Shown one piece after another: positions 1 through 8,620 of a stretch of 64,000 nucleotides of DNA. The translations under genes were made by a program, and so were the position numbers. Source of the DNA: Trebonia sp963785645 (GTDB lineage: Bacteria; Actinomycetota; Actinomycetes; Streptosporangiales; Streptosporangiaceae); NCBI GenBank assembly GCA_963785645.1, contig CAWAWG010000006.1, positions 62,001 to 126,000 on the forward strand, given 5' to 3'. The first letter of the stretch is position 1, and the number at the start of each line of letters is the position of its first letter. Under the pieces are notes generated by a model. That model ran no database searches and was not told where the DNA came from. It saw nothing but the letters and a program-made list of their open reading frames with translations.

Positions 1-509
1 TCGAAGAAGCGGCGCGGGGTGAGCATGTGCCGCAGCACGCGCGGGTGGGCGGGGAACATCAGCGACCCGGTGCTCGTGCCGACCAGCACCAGCCTGCGGA
101 CGAGGCGGGCGTGCTGCAGCGCGAGCTGCTGTGCCAGCCCCCCGCCCCAGGACAGCCCGAGCACGTCTACCTGCTGGTAGCCCAGCTTCCTGACCATCTG
201 AGCGGCGAGATAGGCGTTGCCCGGGTAGCCGTACGGCACCGGACCCGCCGGCGAGCCGCCGACGCCGGGAACGTCGAAGCGGATCACCTCGATGGCCGGG
301 TCGAGGGCGTCGACGAACGGCTGGAACGCCTCGAAGCCGGCCCCGATGCCGCAGCACAGCAGGAGCGGCGGCCCCGCCTCGCCGAGGCCGGGCCGGACGG
401 AGACGCGGAGATCCTGGCCGAGCACCCGGATGGTCCGCATCTCCGCTGGCGGGTCTGTCTGCGCTGCTGCCTGCTGTCGCCTGCGTCCGCGACCGGTCAA
501 TGTCGGCAT
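1..509 (-). CDS. alpha/beta-hydrolase, PHA-synthase-associated (partial, runs off the left edge)
   Basis: The frame opens at ATG 509, sharing the A of the upstream phaC stop (TGATG), and stays open to base 1, so the C-terminus is missing. The visible 169 residues contain the oxyanion-loop stretch LLLCCGIGAG and the nucleophile elbow GLSWGGGLAQQ with its serine. This is the N-terminal two thirds of the alpha/beta-hydrolase core. It closely resembles the complete hydrolase at 27450-28379, which also overlaps a phaC stop. Family knowledge suggests a lipase, thioesterase or PHA depolymerase; the natural substrate is not readable. Translational coupling to phaC suggests a role in polymer turnover or release of 3-hydroxyacids. 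Aspartate and histidine of the triad lie outside the window. Confidence 0.85.
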   Translation of the reverse strand, partial: MPTLTGRGRRRQQAAAQTDPPAEMRTIRVLGQDLRVSVRPGLGEAGPPLLLCCGIGAGFEAFQPFVDALDPAIEVIRFDVPGVGGSPAGPVPYGYPGNAYLAAQMVRKLGYQQVDVLGLSWGGGLAQQLALQHARLVRRLVLVGTSTGSLMFPAHPRVLRHMLTPRRFF

Positions 510-2203
510 CACCGGTCGAAGACGTACGTTCCCGGCGCGGGTTCGCGCGGCGGGTAGTCGGTACTGCCAAGCGTCACCGGGCTGGTCACCAGCGGGCCCG
601 AGCGGGCCGCGAGCCAGCGTGAGTAGTCCGGCCACCAGCTGCCCTTCTGGGTGGTCGCGTTCCGCAGCCATACCTCCGGGTCCGGCGGGTTCTCGTCGGC
701 GGTGCGGAACGTGGACTTGCGGTTGTCCGGCGGGTTGACGAGCGAGGCGATGTGACCGGCAGTGGACAGCACGAAGCGGGTCTGGCCGCCGAGCAGCTGC
801 GTGGTGGCATAGCAGGACTGCCAGGGGCAGATGTGGTCGGAGACTCCCGCGATGACGTAGGAGTCGACATCGACCTTGAACAGGTCGATCGGCGTGCCGC
901 GGAGGGTGGCGTCCCCTGGCTTGGTGAGCCCGTTGGAGAGACCGAGCGTGATGAAGTCGTGGTGCAACTGTGCGGCCATCCGGGTGGTGTCGGCGTTCCA
1001 GAAGAGTACGTCGAAGGCCGGCGGCTTGCGTCCCTGTAGGTAGTTGTTGACCCAGTAGTTCCAGATCAGGTCGTTGGGACGCAGCCACGCGAAGACCTCG
1101 GCGAGCGACTTGCCGTCGAGGTACCCACGGCGGGCGGAGGAAGCGATCGCGGCCTTGGCGGTGGTCTCATCGATCGCCGCGGCGGCCAGGCCGGCGGTCG
1201 CCTGATCGAGGACGGTGACGCCAAGGCTCAGCGTGGCAAGCGCGTCGAGCCCGCCCGTCTCGGCGAGATACGCGGCCGTCATCGACGCGAGGATGCCGCC
1301 GGAGCACAGCCCGAGCACATGGGCCTGCTCGACCTGGCGGATCCGCCGGACGGTGTCGAGCGCGTCGAGTATGCACTGCGCGTAGGCGTCAAAGCCGTTT
1401 TCCCGGTGCCGGGCGTCGGGGTTGCGCCAGGAGACGACGAAGACCTGGTGTCCCTCGCCGACGAGATACTCGATCATGCTGCGGCCAGGCGCCAGGTCGA
1501 CGACGTAGTACTTGTTGATTACCGGCGGGATGATGAGCAGCGGCGTGCCGGTGACCTGCTCGGTCCGCGGCGCGTACTGGATGAGCTCGTACAGCGGTGC
1601 GCGGCTGACCACCGAGCCGGGCGTGAGGGCCAGGGTCCGGCTGACCTCGAAAGCGGACGTCTCGACCATCGACGGGATCCGTGGCGGGGACGCCATATCC
1701 GTGAAGAGGTTGGTCACCCCGCGGACCGCGCTGGCGCCGCCCGTGTCGATGGCCGCCTTCCAGGCGAGCGGGCTGATCACGGGGTTGTTGCTCGGGGAGA
1801 GCGCGTCGATCATGTTGGTGACGAGGAAGCGCATCCGCTCATCGTCACGCCACTGCAGTTCCGCGTCGGCGACCAGGCTCTCCGCGGTCTGCGCGGTGGC
1901 AAGGTAGGTCTGCACGAGGCGGCGCAGCACCGGGTTGCCCGTCCAGGCCGGGTCGGTGAAGCGGCGGTCGCCCTTCGCGGGCGACACCGCCGACTGCCCG
2001 GTGGCGATGTTCGCGTACTCGCGGAGCAGGTCGGTCCCGCGGGCGGCGAGCCGGCGCGGCCGGCGCGCGAGCCCCGCCAGGAACTTGGGGCCCGACATGC
2101 CGGGCAGCATCCGTCGCAGCGGCCCGAGCGCCGCGTCGGCGAGCATCAGGTCAAGCGCGCCTGCCGCGTCAGCGGGCTCGGTGATTGAGGACTGCTCGGT
2201 CAT
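509..2203 (-). CDS. phaC: Polyhydroxyalkanoate synthase, class I-like
   Basis: This is a 564-residue enzyme that polymerises 3-hydroxyacyl-CoA into PHA at the granule surface. The lipase-like box GLCSGG carries the catalytic cysteine near residue 300. The partner aspartate and histidine lie in the C-terminal third, near DHICPW and GHIASLVNPP. The aromatic block WNYWVNNYLQG is typical of the family. The start at 2203 (MTEQSS) follows an AGAGGAAG ribosome site; an open extension to 2308 lacks support. Length fits single-subunit class I/II synthases. It is divergent from the phasin-MaoC operon and coupled by TGATG to a hydrolase. A second, clearly related copy lies at 25763-27466, so the window holds two phaC-hydrolase cassettes. 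Polymer chain-length preference cannot be read. Confidence 0.95.
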   Translation of the reverse strand: MTEQSSITEPADAAGALDLMLADAALGPLRRMLPGMSGPKFLAGLARRPRRLAARGTDLLREYANIATGQSAVSPAKGDRRFTDPAWTGNPVLRRLVQTYLATAQTAESLVADAELQWRDDERMRFLVTNMIDALSPSNNPVISPLAWKAAIDTGGASAVRGVTNLFTDMASPPRIPSMVETSAFEVSRTLALTPGSVVSRAPLYELIQYAPRTEQVTGTPLLIIPPVINKYYVVDLAPGRSMIEYLVGEGHQVFVVSWRNPDARHRENGFDAYAQCILDALDTVRRIRQVEQAHVLGLCSGGILASMTAAYLAETGGLDALATLSLGVTVLDQATAGLAAAAIDETTAKAAIASSARRGYLDGKSLAEVFAWLRPNDLIWNYWVNNYLQGRKPPAFDVLFWNADTTRMAAQLHHDFITLGLSNGLTKPGDATLRGTPIDLFKVDVDSYVIAGVSDHICPWQSCYATTQLLGGQTRFVLSTAGHIASLVNPPDNRKSTFRTADENPPDPEVWLRNATTQKGSWWPDYSRWLAARSGPLVTSPVTLGSTDYPPREPAPGTYVFDR

Positions 2204-2696
2204 GACAGCTTCCTCTGCAGCGCCTTGTCTGGGGATAGGGATGCGGCTACGGATGGGTTCAGGCTGAAATTTGGCATTACCGCCCGCCGTGGTTGGTTTG
2301 TTTACCACAGATTTACGCAGCGCATTCGCAGTGTCTATATCCGCCGTAACACCGTCCGGCCCCGCCGGGTGTCCGCTCCCACACTGTCGCTGGTTTTCGC
2401 CCGGGCCGCGCCGCCCCCGGCAGGTGCTGCTCCCGGCCGTGATGGCCGCCTACCGGTCGCCGGCCGACGTTGTGCGGCAGCACCGCGGATCTGGCGCGGT
2501 GTTGTCCCACCAGCCATCGACGGTCCCCGCCGTGCGAGGCAATGTCGTAGCCACACAGCCCATGCACCAAACAGGCATCGGCTCCCGACGCTGGAGATCG
2601 GCGATGGCAACTGCGCAGGCCAGCGCGGCCGGCGCGGCTCCTTTGGCTTCGCGAGCCGAGATTTACCTAGCGAACAACGGAAAGGATCTGATCACG
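2204..2696. promoter_or_regulatory. Divergent intergenic region between phaC and the phasin operon
   Basis: This 493-bp stretch holds no convincing gene and should contain the back-to-back promoters for the two operons. A short inverted repeat, GTGGT at 2289-2293 and ACCAC at 2304-2308, lies about 90 bp upstream of phaC in locally AT-richer DNA. It could be a regulator site; nothing else stands out. Confidence 0.45.
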
Positions 2697-3272
2697 ATGT
2701 CGCAGACACCGATCACACGGGAGGCGGAAGCAGCCGTCACGCGGGTCAATCAGCTGACCGAGCGGATGCTCACCGCCGCCAGGAACGCCGGCGGGGGCTT
2801 CGCCGAGGCACATGAGAAGGCGCTGCGCAGCCTGGTGGACAACCCGGGCGAGCTGAAGCAGTCCGTGGAATGGGTGCGGGCGCTCGCCGAGGTACACGCG
2901 AAGTTCATCGAGGAGACGACCAGCGCGCTCGCCGAGACCGCCAGCGAGGTCGCCTCGGACGTCCCCGTTGCCGGGGTGCTCGACGAGGCCGCGGCGCAGC
3001 GCATCCGCGATCTCAACCAGCAGGTCCTCGCCCGGGCCGGCGAGGTCGGCACGGGCGCGGTCGATGACTACGAGAAGGCCCTGCGGGACATGGCCGAGTT
3101 CGAAACCAAGGTCGCGGGCCGCACCCAGCTTGAGTGGGTCCAAGCCGTGGCCCATTCGCACGCCAAGTTCGTGACCGATCTGGCCTCGATGTACGGCGAC
3201 GCGATCAGGAGCAGCCTGTCGGGGCTAACCGGATTGGAGCGCGATGACCACCCAGCTGAGCAAGCCGACTGA
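2697..3272 (+). CDS. Phasin-like granule-associated protein
   Basis: The 191-residue product is almost entirely helical, without cysteine. It shows two loosely repeated halves, each ending in a WVxALAxxHAKF-type motif (EWVRALAEVHAKF, then EWVQAVAHSHAKF). That layout resembles phasins and phasin-like Phasin_2 proteins, which coat PHA granules. The start at 2697 follows a GGAAAGGA ribosome site; the longer frame from 2271 has no support. The 3' end overlaps the MaoC start by 29 bases. Position opposite phaC and ahead of an (R)-hydratase-like gene supports a granule role. The internal duplication is seen directly; the function is inferred from helix content and context. Confidence 0.75.
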   Translation: MSQTPITREAEAAVTRVNQLTERMLTAARNAGGGFAEAHEKALRSLVDNPGELKQSVEWVRALAEVHAKFIEETTSALAETASEVASDVPVAGVLDEAAAQRIRDLNQQVLARAGEVGTGAVDDYEKALRDMAEFETKVAGRTQLEWVQAVAHSHAKFVTDLASMYGDAIRSSLSGLTGLERDDHPAEQAD

Positions 3273-3696
3273 GCTGCTCGGCCTGGTCGGCCAGGAGATC
3301 GGGACGGGCGAATGGCACGCGATCACCCAGCACCAGGTCAACATCTTCGCCGACGCCACCCATGATCATCAGTGGATCCACGTCGAGCCCGAGCGCGCCG
3401 CGAAGGGCCCCTACGGGGGCCCGATCGCGCACGGCTACCTGACGCTGTCGTTCTGCCCGGTGTTCCTCGACGACGTGCTCAAGATCGCCGAGGTGACCGC
3501 CGCCGTCAACTACGGAGTCAACCGGGTTCGCTTCCCGGCCCCGGTGCCGGTCGGCAGCAGGATACGCGGGCACGTGACGCTGGTGTCCGCCACGCAGAAG
3601 CAGACCGGCCTTGAGTGCGCGTTCGGGATCCTCGTCGAGCTCGAGGGGTCCGACCGCCCGGCCTGCGTCATCGAGACGCTCGTGATCTACCGGTAG
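3244..3696 (+). CDS. MaoC-like (R)-specific enoyl-CoA hydratase
   Basis: This 150-residue single hot-dog protein carries the hydratase-2 signature as ADATHDHQWIHVEPERA (about residues 37-53), with the catalytic Asp and His. It then shows the conserved GPYGGPIAHGYLTLS segment. Such enzymes hydrate trans-2-enoyl-CoA to (R)-3-hydroxyacyl-CoA. PhaJ members thereby connect beta-oxidation to PHA synthesis, which suits the neighbouring phaC and phasin genes. Its start lies inside the phasin gene, so the two are probably translationally coupled. Some actinobacterial relatives instead act in other dehydration steps, so the PhaJ role is an inference. Confidence 0.88.
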   Translation: MTTQLSKPTELLGLVGQEIGTGEWHAITQHQVNIFADATHDHQWIHVEPERAAKGPYGGPIAHGYLTLSFCPVFLDDVLKIAEVTAAVNYGVNRVRFPAPVPVGSRIRGHVTLVSATQKQTGLECAFGILVELEGSDRPACVIETLVIYR

Positions 3697-3746
3697 TGCC
3701 GCAGATTGCCAAACGCAGGAATAATTACCAAGGGAGTGCAGCGGCG

Positions 3747-5753
3747 ATGAGCATCAGGTCCATTGTCCCGACCGCCCGGTCTGGCCCGACCAGCAAGATT
3801 GTGTCGGCCAGGGACGCCGTCCGGCTAATCCGCGTCGGCGACACGGTCGCCATCGGCGGGTTTATCGGCATCGGCCTCGCCCTTGAGGTCATCAACGAGC
3901 TGGGCGCGCTGTTCGGGGCCACCGACGAGCACTCCGCGGCCTTCGGCAAGCCGCGCGATCTGACCCTGGTGTTCACCGCCAGCCCGGGCGACCAGGGATC
4001 CGGCGGCGCCAACCGGCTGGCTCAGCCCGGCCTGGTCAAGCGGATCATCGGCGGGCACTGGATCGGTGTACCCGCGCTCTACCAACTCGTCGCCGGCAAC
4101 CAGGTCGAGGGCTACAACATACCGCTCGGCCCGCTATCGCACCTCTACCGGGATATCGCCGCGGGCAAACCCGGGCACTTGTCCCGGGTCGGGCTCGGCA
4201 CGTTCGCCGATCCGCGTTTCGGCGGCGGCAAGCTGAACGAGATCACGACCGAGGACCTGGTCGAGCGGGTGGAGATCGGCGGCGAGGAGTACCTGTTCTA
4301 CAAGGCCTTCCCGATCAACGTCGCGATCATCCGCGGCACCACCGCCGACCCGGCCGGCAACATCACGATGGAGCGGGAGGCGCTGACCTGCGACACGCTG
4401 TCGGTGGCGATGGCGGCGCACAACTCCGGCGGGCTGGTGATCGCGCAGGTGGAACGGGTCGCCGACGTGAACAGCCTTAACCCGCGTGAGGTGAAGATAC
4501 CCGGTGCGCTGGTCGATTGCATCGTGGTGGCGGCGGACCAGAAGAACCACCAGCAGACCTGGGGCAGCCGGTACAACCCGGCTTTCGCGTCCGAGGTGCG
4601 AATCCCGCTGACATCGCTCGCGCCGATGCCGATGAGCGCTCGCAAGATCATCGCCCGGCGCGCCGCCATGGAACTGCGGCCGAACAGCGTCGTGAACCTC
4701 GGCGTCGGCATTCCCGAAGGGGTCGCCTCGGTGGCCGCCGAGGAGAAGATCGCCGACCTGATGACGATGACGGCCGAGCCGGGCGTCATCGGCGGCATAC
4801 CGGCCGGCGGGGCCGACTTCGGTGCCGCCACCAACGCGCAGGCCGTCATCGACATGCCCTATCAGTTCGACTTCTACGACGGCGGCGGTCTCGACGCGGC
4901 GTTCCTCGGGCTCGCGCAAGCCGACAAGGAAGGCAACCTCAACGTATCGAGGTTCGGCCCGAAGCTGGCCGGCGCGGGCGGCTTCATCAACATCAGCCAG
5001 AACGCGAAGAAGGTGATATTCCTCGGCACCTTCACCGCGGGCGACCTCGAGGTCGCCGTCGTCGAGGGCAAGCTGCTGATCGAGCGGGACGGACAGTACC
5101 AGAAGTTCGTCGAGGAGGTGGGGCACCGGACATTCTCCGGGCCGCATGCCGCGCAGCAGGGAATGGACGTCCTTTACATCACCGAGCGGTGCGTATTCCG
5201 GCTCACCACGGAAGGCCTGGAGCTGACCGAGGTCGCTCCCGGCATCGACATCGAACGCGACATCATCGCCAAGATGGCGTTCAAGCCGATCGTGAACAAG
5301 CCGGGCGAGATGGACCGCCGCATCTTCCGGTCCGACCCGATGGGCCTTCGGGAGGACATGCTCCGGCTGCCCCTCGACGCGCGGTTCAGCTACGACGACG
5401 AGCGCAACATCCTGTACCTGAACTTCGAGGACCTCCAGATCAAGTCGATGCAGTTGGTCGACGACTACGTGGGGAAGATCAAGGAGATCTGCGGGCCGCT
5501 CGGCCACAAGGTCTACGCCGTGGTCAACTATGACGGCTTCGAGGTCGACAGCGACCTTGAAGATGCCTACCTCGACGCCGTTCAGGAGATGGGCGACACT
5601 TACTTCCACGGCGTCACCCGGTTCACCACCAGCGCATTCATGCGCGCCAAGCTCGGCAGCGCGCTCGAATCACGCGGCGTCGCGCCGCACATCTACGAAT
5701 CCGAAGACGAAGCCGCAGGTGCCATACGCGACACCTTGCCTCGCCAGGAGTAA
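3747..5753 (+). CDS. Fused acyl-CoA:carboxylate CoA-transferase with C-terminal extension
   Basis: The 668-residue protein combines the alpha half (start about residue 10, with IGGFIGIGLALEV) and beta half (SARKIIARRAAMEL onward) of family I CoA-transferases, as in E. coli YdiF or propionate CoA-transferase. The likely catalytic glutamate lies in TAEPGVIGGIP, about residue 344. The family moves CoA between acyl-CoA and free carboxylates through a glutamyl-CoA intermediate. Homologues usually end near 520-530 residues; here roughly 130 more follow, containing YLNFEDLQIKS and VYAVVNYDGFEV, a fold I do not recognise. The start at 3747 follows AAGGGAG. It lies in the phasin-MaoC-ACAD operon, so activation of short-chain acids to acyl-CoA is plausible. 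Confidence 0.87.
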   Translation: MSIRSIVPTARSGPTSKIVSARDAVRLIRVGDTVAIGGFIGIGLALEVINELGALFGATDEHSAAFGKPRDLTLVFTASPGDQGSGGANRLAQPGLVKRIIGGHWIGVPALYQLVAGNQVEGYNIPLGPLSHLYRDIAAGKPGHLSRVGLGTFADPRFGGGKLNEITTEDLVERVEIGGEEYLFYKAFPINVAIIRGTTADPAGNITMEREALTCDTLSVAMAAHNSGGLVIAQVERVADVNSLNPREVKIPGALVDCIVVAADQKNHQQTWGSRYNPAFASEVRIPLTSLAPMPMSARKIIARRAAMELRPNSVVNLGVGIPEGVASVAAEEKIADLMTMTAEPGVIGGIPAGGADFGAATNAQAVIDMPYQFDFYDGGGLDAAFLGLAQADKEGNLNVSRFGPKLAGAGGFINISQNAKKVIFLGTFTAGDLEVAVVEGKLLIERDGQYQKFVEEVGHRTFSGPHAAQQGMDVLYITERCVFRLTTEGLELTEVAPGIDIERDIIAKMAFKPIVNKPGEMDRRIFRSDPMGLREDMLRLPLDARFSYDDERNILYLNFEDLQIKSMQLVDDYVGKIKEICGPLGHKVYAVVNYDGFEVDSDLEDAYLDAVQEMGDTYFHGVTRFTTSAFMRAKLGSALESRGVAPHIYESEDEAAGAIRDTLPRQE

Positions 5754-5767
5754 AGGAAGGCAAAACC

Positions 5768-6973
5768 ATGACGACAACAAGCACCGCGCTGGCGCAGGAC
5801 ATCGGGCTCGCCCGTGAGACCGATTACTTCCTGATGACAGACCAGTTGACCGACGATGAGCTGCAGCTGCTGCACCGGGCGCGGAAGTTCGCGGAAACCG
5901 AGATACTGCCGGTCGTCAACCCGTACTGGGAGCGGGGCGAATTTCCGTTCGAACTGGTGCCCAAGCTCGCCGAGCTGAACATCGTCGGCGACACCATGGT
6001 GGGCTACGGCACCACGCCGATGTCGGCCGTCGCCTCGGGATTGCTGATGTATGAGATCAGCCGGGTAGACGGCAGCATCGGGACGTTCCTTGGCGTGCAC
6101 ATCGGGCTGGCGATGCAGTCGATCTACCTGCTCGGCTCGGAGGAGCAGCGGCAGCGCTGGCTGCCGGCGATGGCCAGGATGGAGAAGATCGGGGCGTTCG
6201 CGCTCACCGAGCCCGATCACGGGTCCGACGCGGTCATCCTCGAGGCAACTGCCCGGCGCGAGGGCAGCGAGTGGGTGATCAACGGCTTTAAGCGCTGGCC
6301 CGGCAACGCCGTCTGGTGCGATGTGATCGTCGTTTTCGCCCGTGACACGCAGGACGGCCAGGTCAAGGCGTTCGTCGTGGAGAAGGACAACCCCGGCTAC
6401 TTCGCGTCCAAGATCGAGGGCAAGGTCGCGCTGCGGATGGTGCAGAACGCGGACATCACGCTCACCGACTGCCGCGTCTCCGAAGATGCCCGGCTACAGA
6501 ACTGCAACTCGTTCGCCGACGTCGCCCGGGTGCTCAAGGGCACCCGCAACACCGTTTCCTGGGCGTCGGCCGGACATGGGGTCGCCGCCTACGACATCGC
6601 ACTCAACTACGCTCAGCGGCGAACCCAGTTCGGCCCGCCGATCGCGAAGAAGCAGATGATCCAGTCGACCCTCGTCGAGATGCTCGGCGAGGTCACCGCC
6701 ATGCAGCTCTACTGCATCCGCCTCGGCCGGCTGATCGACGACGGCAAGATGACCGACACGATGGCCTCACTGGCCAAGTACTTCTGCTCGGTCAAGGCCC
6801 GTCATGTGTGCCGCCTGGCCCGCGACATCCTCGGCGGTAACGGGATCCTGCTCGATTTCCACGTCATACGCCACCTATGCGACATGGAGGCGCTCGTCAC
6901 CTACGAGGGCACCGCGGAGATCCAGAAGCTCATCGTCGGCCGCGATATCACCGGGCAGAGCGCCTTCGCCTGA
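5768..6973 (+). CDS. Acyl-CoA dehydrogenase (glutaryl-CoA dehydrogenase-like)
   Basis: This 401-residue flavoprotein shows the ACAD signatures: ALTEPDHGSDA in the middle domain and TYEGTAEIQKLIVGR near the C-terminus. The glutamate of TYEG (about residue 380) is the expected catalytic base. Length and the QRRTQFGPPIAKKQ segment resemble glutaryl-CoA dehydrogenases, but the substrate cannot be assigned. It would oxidise acyl-CoA to trans-2-enoyl-CoA and pass electrons to ETF. The gene starts 14 bases after the CoA-transferase stop, preceded by AAGGAAGG, and closes the operon. It stops 11 bases before the convergent PucR gene. Confidence 0.93.
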   Translation: MTTTSTALAQDIGLARETDYFLMTDQLTDDELQLLHRARKFAETEILPVVNPYWERGEFPFELVPKLAELNIVGDTMVGYGTTPMSAVASGLLMYEISRVDGSIGTFLGVHIGLAMQSIYLLGSEEQRQRWLPAMARMEKIGAFALTEPDHGSDAVILEATARREGSEWVINGFKRWPGNAVWCDVIVVFARDTQDGQVKAFVVEKDNPGYFASKIEGKVALRMVQNADITLTDCRVSEDARLQNCNSFADVARVLKGTRNTVSWASAGHGVAAYDIALNYAQRRTQFGPPIAKKQMIQSTLVEMLGEVTAMQLYCIRLGRLIDDGKMTDTMASLAKYFCSVKARHVCRLARDILGGNGILLDFHVIRHLCDMEALVTYEGTAEIQKLIVGRDITGQSAFA

Positions 6974-6984
6974 TGCGATCCGCT

Positions 6985-8223
6985 TCAGGCGAAGCCGTCG
7001 GGCTGCTTGGGCAGTCTGCGTAGCGCCTCCATGGCGATGAACAGTTCCGCTGACGATCTGGGGTTCCGCAGCGAGCGCCCTGTCTGACGCTCGATACGGT
7101 GCAGGCGGTGGCGCACCGTATTGGGGTGACAGTACAGGTACTTTCCTGCCTCGACTGCGGAGCCCTGGAACTGGAAGAACGCGGCGAGGGTGTCCAGGAG
7201 CATGTCCCGCTCGTCCGGGTTGATGTCGAGCAACGGCCCGAGGATCTTGCTCGTGACCCGGTAGGAGGTCGTCGGGGAGCTGGCGACGAGGACGGGCAGC
7301 GGGGCGTCATCGAACACGGTCACCATCGGGTCGCCCGCCGGTGAGCTGGCCAGGGCGATGCGGGCGAGATGCACCGCCTGCGACGTGTGCTCAAGTCCGC
7401 TGTACACCGGACTCACCCCGACTCGGGCCACGGCGCCCGAATGCAGGATCTCCACCAGCGCGGGAGTGTTGCGCGGCGATCTCAGCGACACGATCCCCAC
7501 CTGGAACTCGGGCATCAGCCGCCAGGCCGACCCGAACCCGCGCACCTGCAGGCGGCTCTCGACCCGCGGCAGCGCGTGCCGGGCCACCGCGGGAACCTCC
7601 GCGGCCACGACGACGAACACGCCCTGGTACGGAAGCCCCAGCAGATCGGCCGCCTCCCACACCGTTGCCGTGTCGGCGATCCGCCCCTCAAGCAGCGCCT
7701 CGACCAGCGCCGATCGTTCCTGGTCCTGGCAGAGAAGGTGCTCGGTCATGGCATCTCGGTAGGCGGTGGCCAGCTCCGTGGTGAACAGGGTGTTCAGCGT
7801 CCACACGTCAGATGCGATGTCCACCAGCTCGGCGTCCGATACGGTGCCGGTCTGGTGTGCCTCCGCGACGAGAGTGTCCCACAGGAACCGGAAGCCGACC
7901 TGGTACGAGCTCTGTACCGCGGCGAGCGGCGCGCCCTGCTCGGCCCGCCGCCGGCCGGTTCGCCGCGGGCCGGCTAGGTCGTACGACCCTGGGCGGCCGA
8001 GATTGGTGAACACGAAGGTGAGATTGTCCTGCAAAGACTGGTGCAGGTCATCGATGGGAACCACGGCTTCGTCGCCGTAGATATCACTCCACTTGCCTCG
8101 GATGTCACTCCGCTCAAGGACGCGTTTCAGCAGCTCGTCGGTGAGCTCAGGCAGGCGGTTGACCAATGCCGACGCGAGGACGGCGCCTTGCGGCTTTGGC
8201 ACATACACATCCTGTTCTTGCAT
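6985..8223 (-). CDS. PucR/CdaR-family transcriptional regulator
   Basis: The protein has the layout of PucR-type regulators: an N-terminal helical sensor region (IDDLHQSLQDN onward), a middle GGDEF-like region, and a C-terminal helix-turn-helix (HTH_30). The last reads AGKYLYCHPNTVRHRLHRIE near the end. I start it at ATG 8223 (MQEQDVY), giving 412 residues; an in-frame ATG at 8316 is also possible, and neither has a strong ribosome site. It converges on the ACAD gene and is transcribed away from dodecin/ECH, so it may control either set. A related but frame-broken PucR gene lies at 22798-24089. The effector is unknown. Confidence 0.88.
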   Translation of the reverse strand: MQEQDVYVPKPQGAVLASALVNRLPELTDELLKRVLERSDIRGKWSDIYGDEAVVPIDDLHQSLQDNLTFVFTNLGRPGSYDLAGPRRTGRRRAEQGAPLAAVQSSYQVGFRFLWDTLVAEAHQTGTVSDAELVDIASDVWTLNTLFTTELATAYRDAMTEHLLCQDQERSALVEALLEGRIADTATVWEAADLLGLPYQGVFVVVAAEVPAVARHALPRVESRLQVRGFGSAWRLMPEFQVGIVSLRSPRNTPALVEILHSGAVARVGVSPVYSGLEHTSQAVHLARIALASSPAGDPMVTVFDDAPLPVLVASSPTTSYRVTSKILGPLLDINPDERDMLLDTLAAFFQFQGSAVEAGKYLYCHPNTVRHRLHRIERQTGRSLRNPRSSAELFIAMEALRRLPKQPDGFA

Positions 8224-8409
8224 CAGCTGAGAATAGACCGCTGCGCGATTGCACGGTAGGCCTTGAGGTTGTGTGGAAGCACCCGAGATCCAGATCGATA
8301 TTGTCGCTCCGGCCATGGACGCCTGCCGCGCCGCGGAGGAGGGTCAGTCACAGGCGCCGGAACTGACGCGCCGCAAGTCCGCCAAGCCGCAAGACGCTAG
8401 GGAGAGCAG

Positions 8410-8619
8410 ATGAGTGTCTACCGCGTAACCGAGATCATCGGGGTCAGCGAGAAATCCTGGGAGGACGCCGCCCGCGAGGCGGTCAAGACCGCGGCCGGCA
8501 CCGTGCGCGGCCTCCGGGTAGCCGAGGTGCTCCGCCAGGACGTCACGATCGAGAACGGCCAGGTCAAGAACTTCCGGGTACGGCTGGGCATGTCGTTCAA
8601 GTACGAGACCGGCGACTAA
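8410..8619 (+). CDS. Dodecin (flavin-binding dodecamer subunit)
   Basis: The 69-residue product matches dodecin from end to end: VYRVTEIIGVSEKSWEDA at the start, a mid-helix, and a C-terminal strand FRVRLGMSFKYE. Dodecins assemble as 12-mers that bind and buffer flavins, or CoA/FMN in some bacteria, in the cytoplasm. A GGGAGAG ribosome site lies 5 bases before the ATG. The next gene, an enoyl-CoA hydratase, begins one base after its stop, indicating one transcript. Flavin storage beside several flavoenzyme genes makes metabolic sense, but the coupling itself is an inference. Confidence 0.93.
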   Translation: MSVYRVTEIIGVSEKSWEDAAREAVKTAAGTVRGLRVAEVLRQDVTIENGQVKNFRVRLGMSFKYETGD

Positions 8620-8620
8620 G

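Noticed and set aside
4134..5609. Long open frame antisense to the CoA-transferase
   Set aside because: Shadow of a high-GC gene: His/Asp/Val-rich composition and no motif, while the sense strand has clear family signatures.
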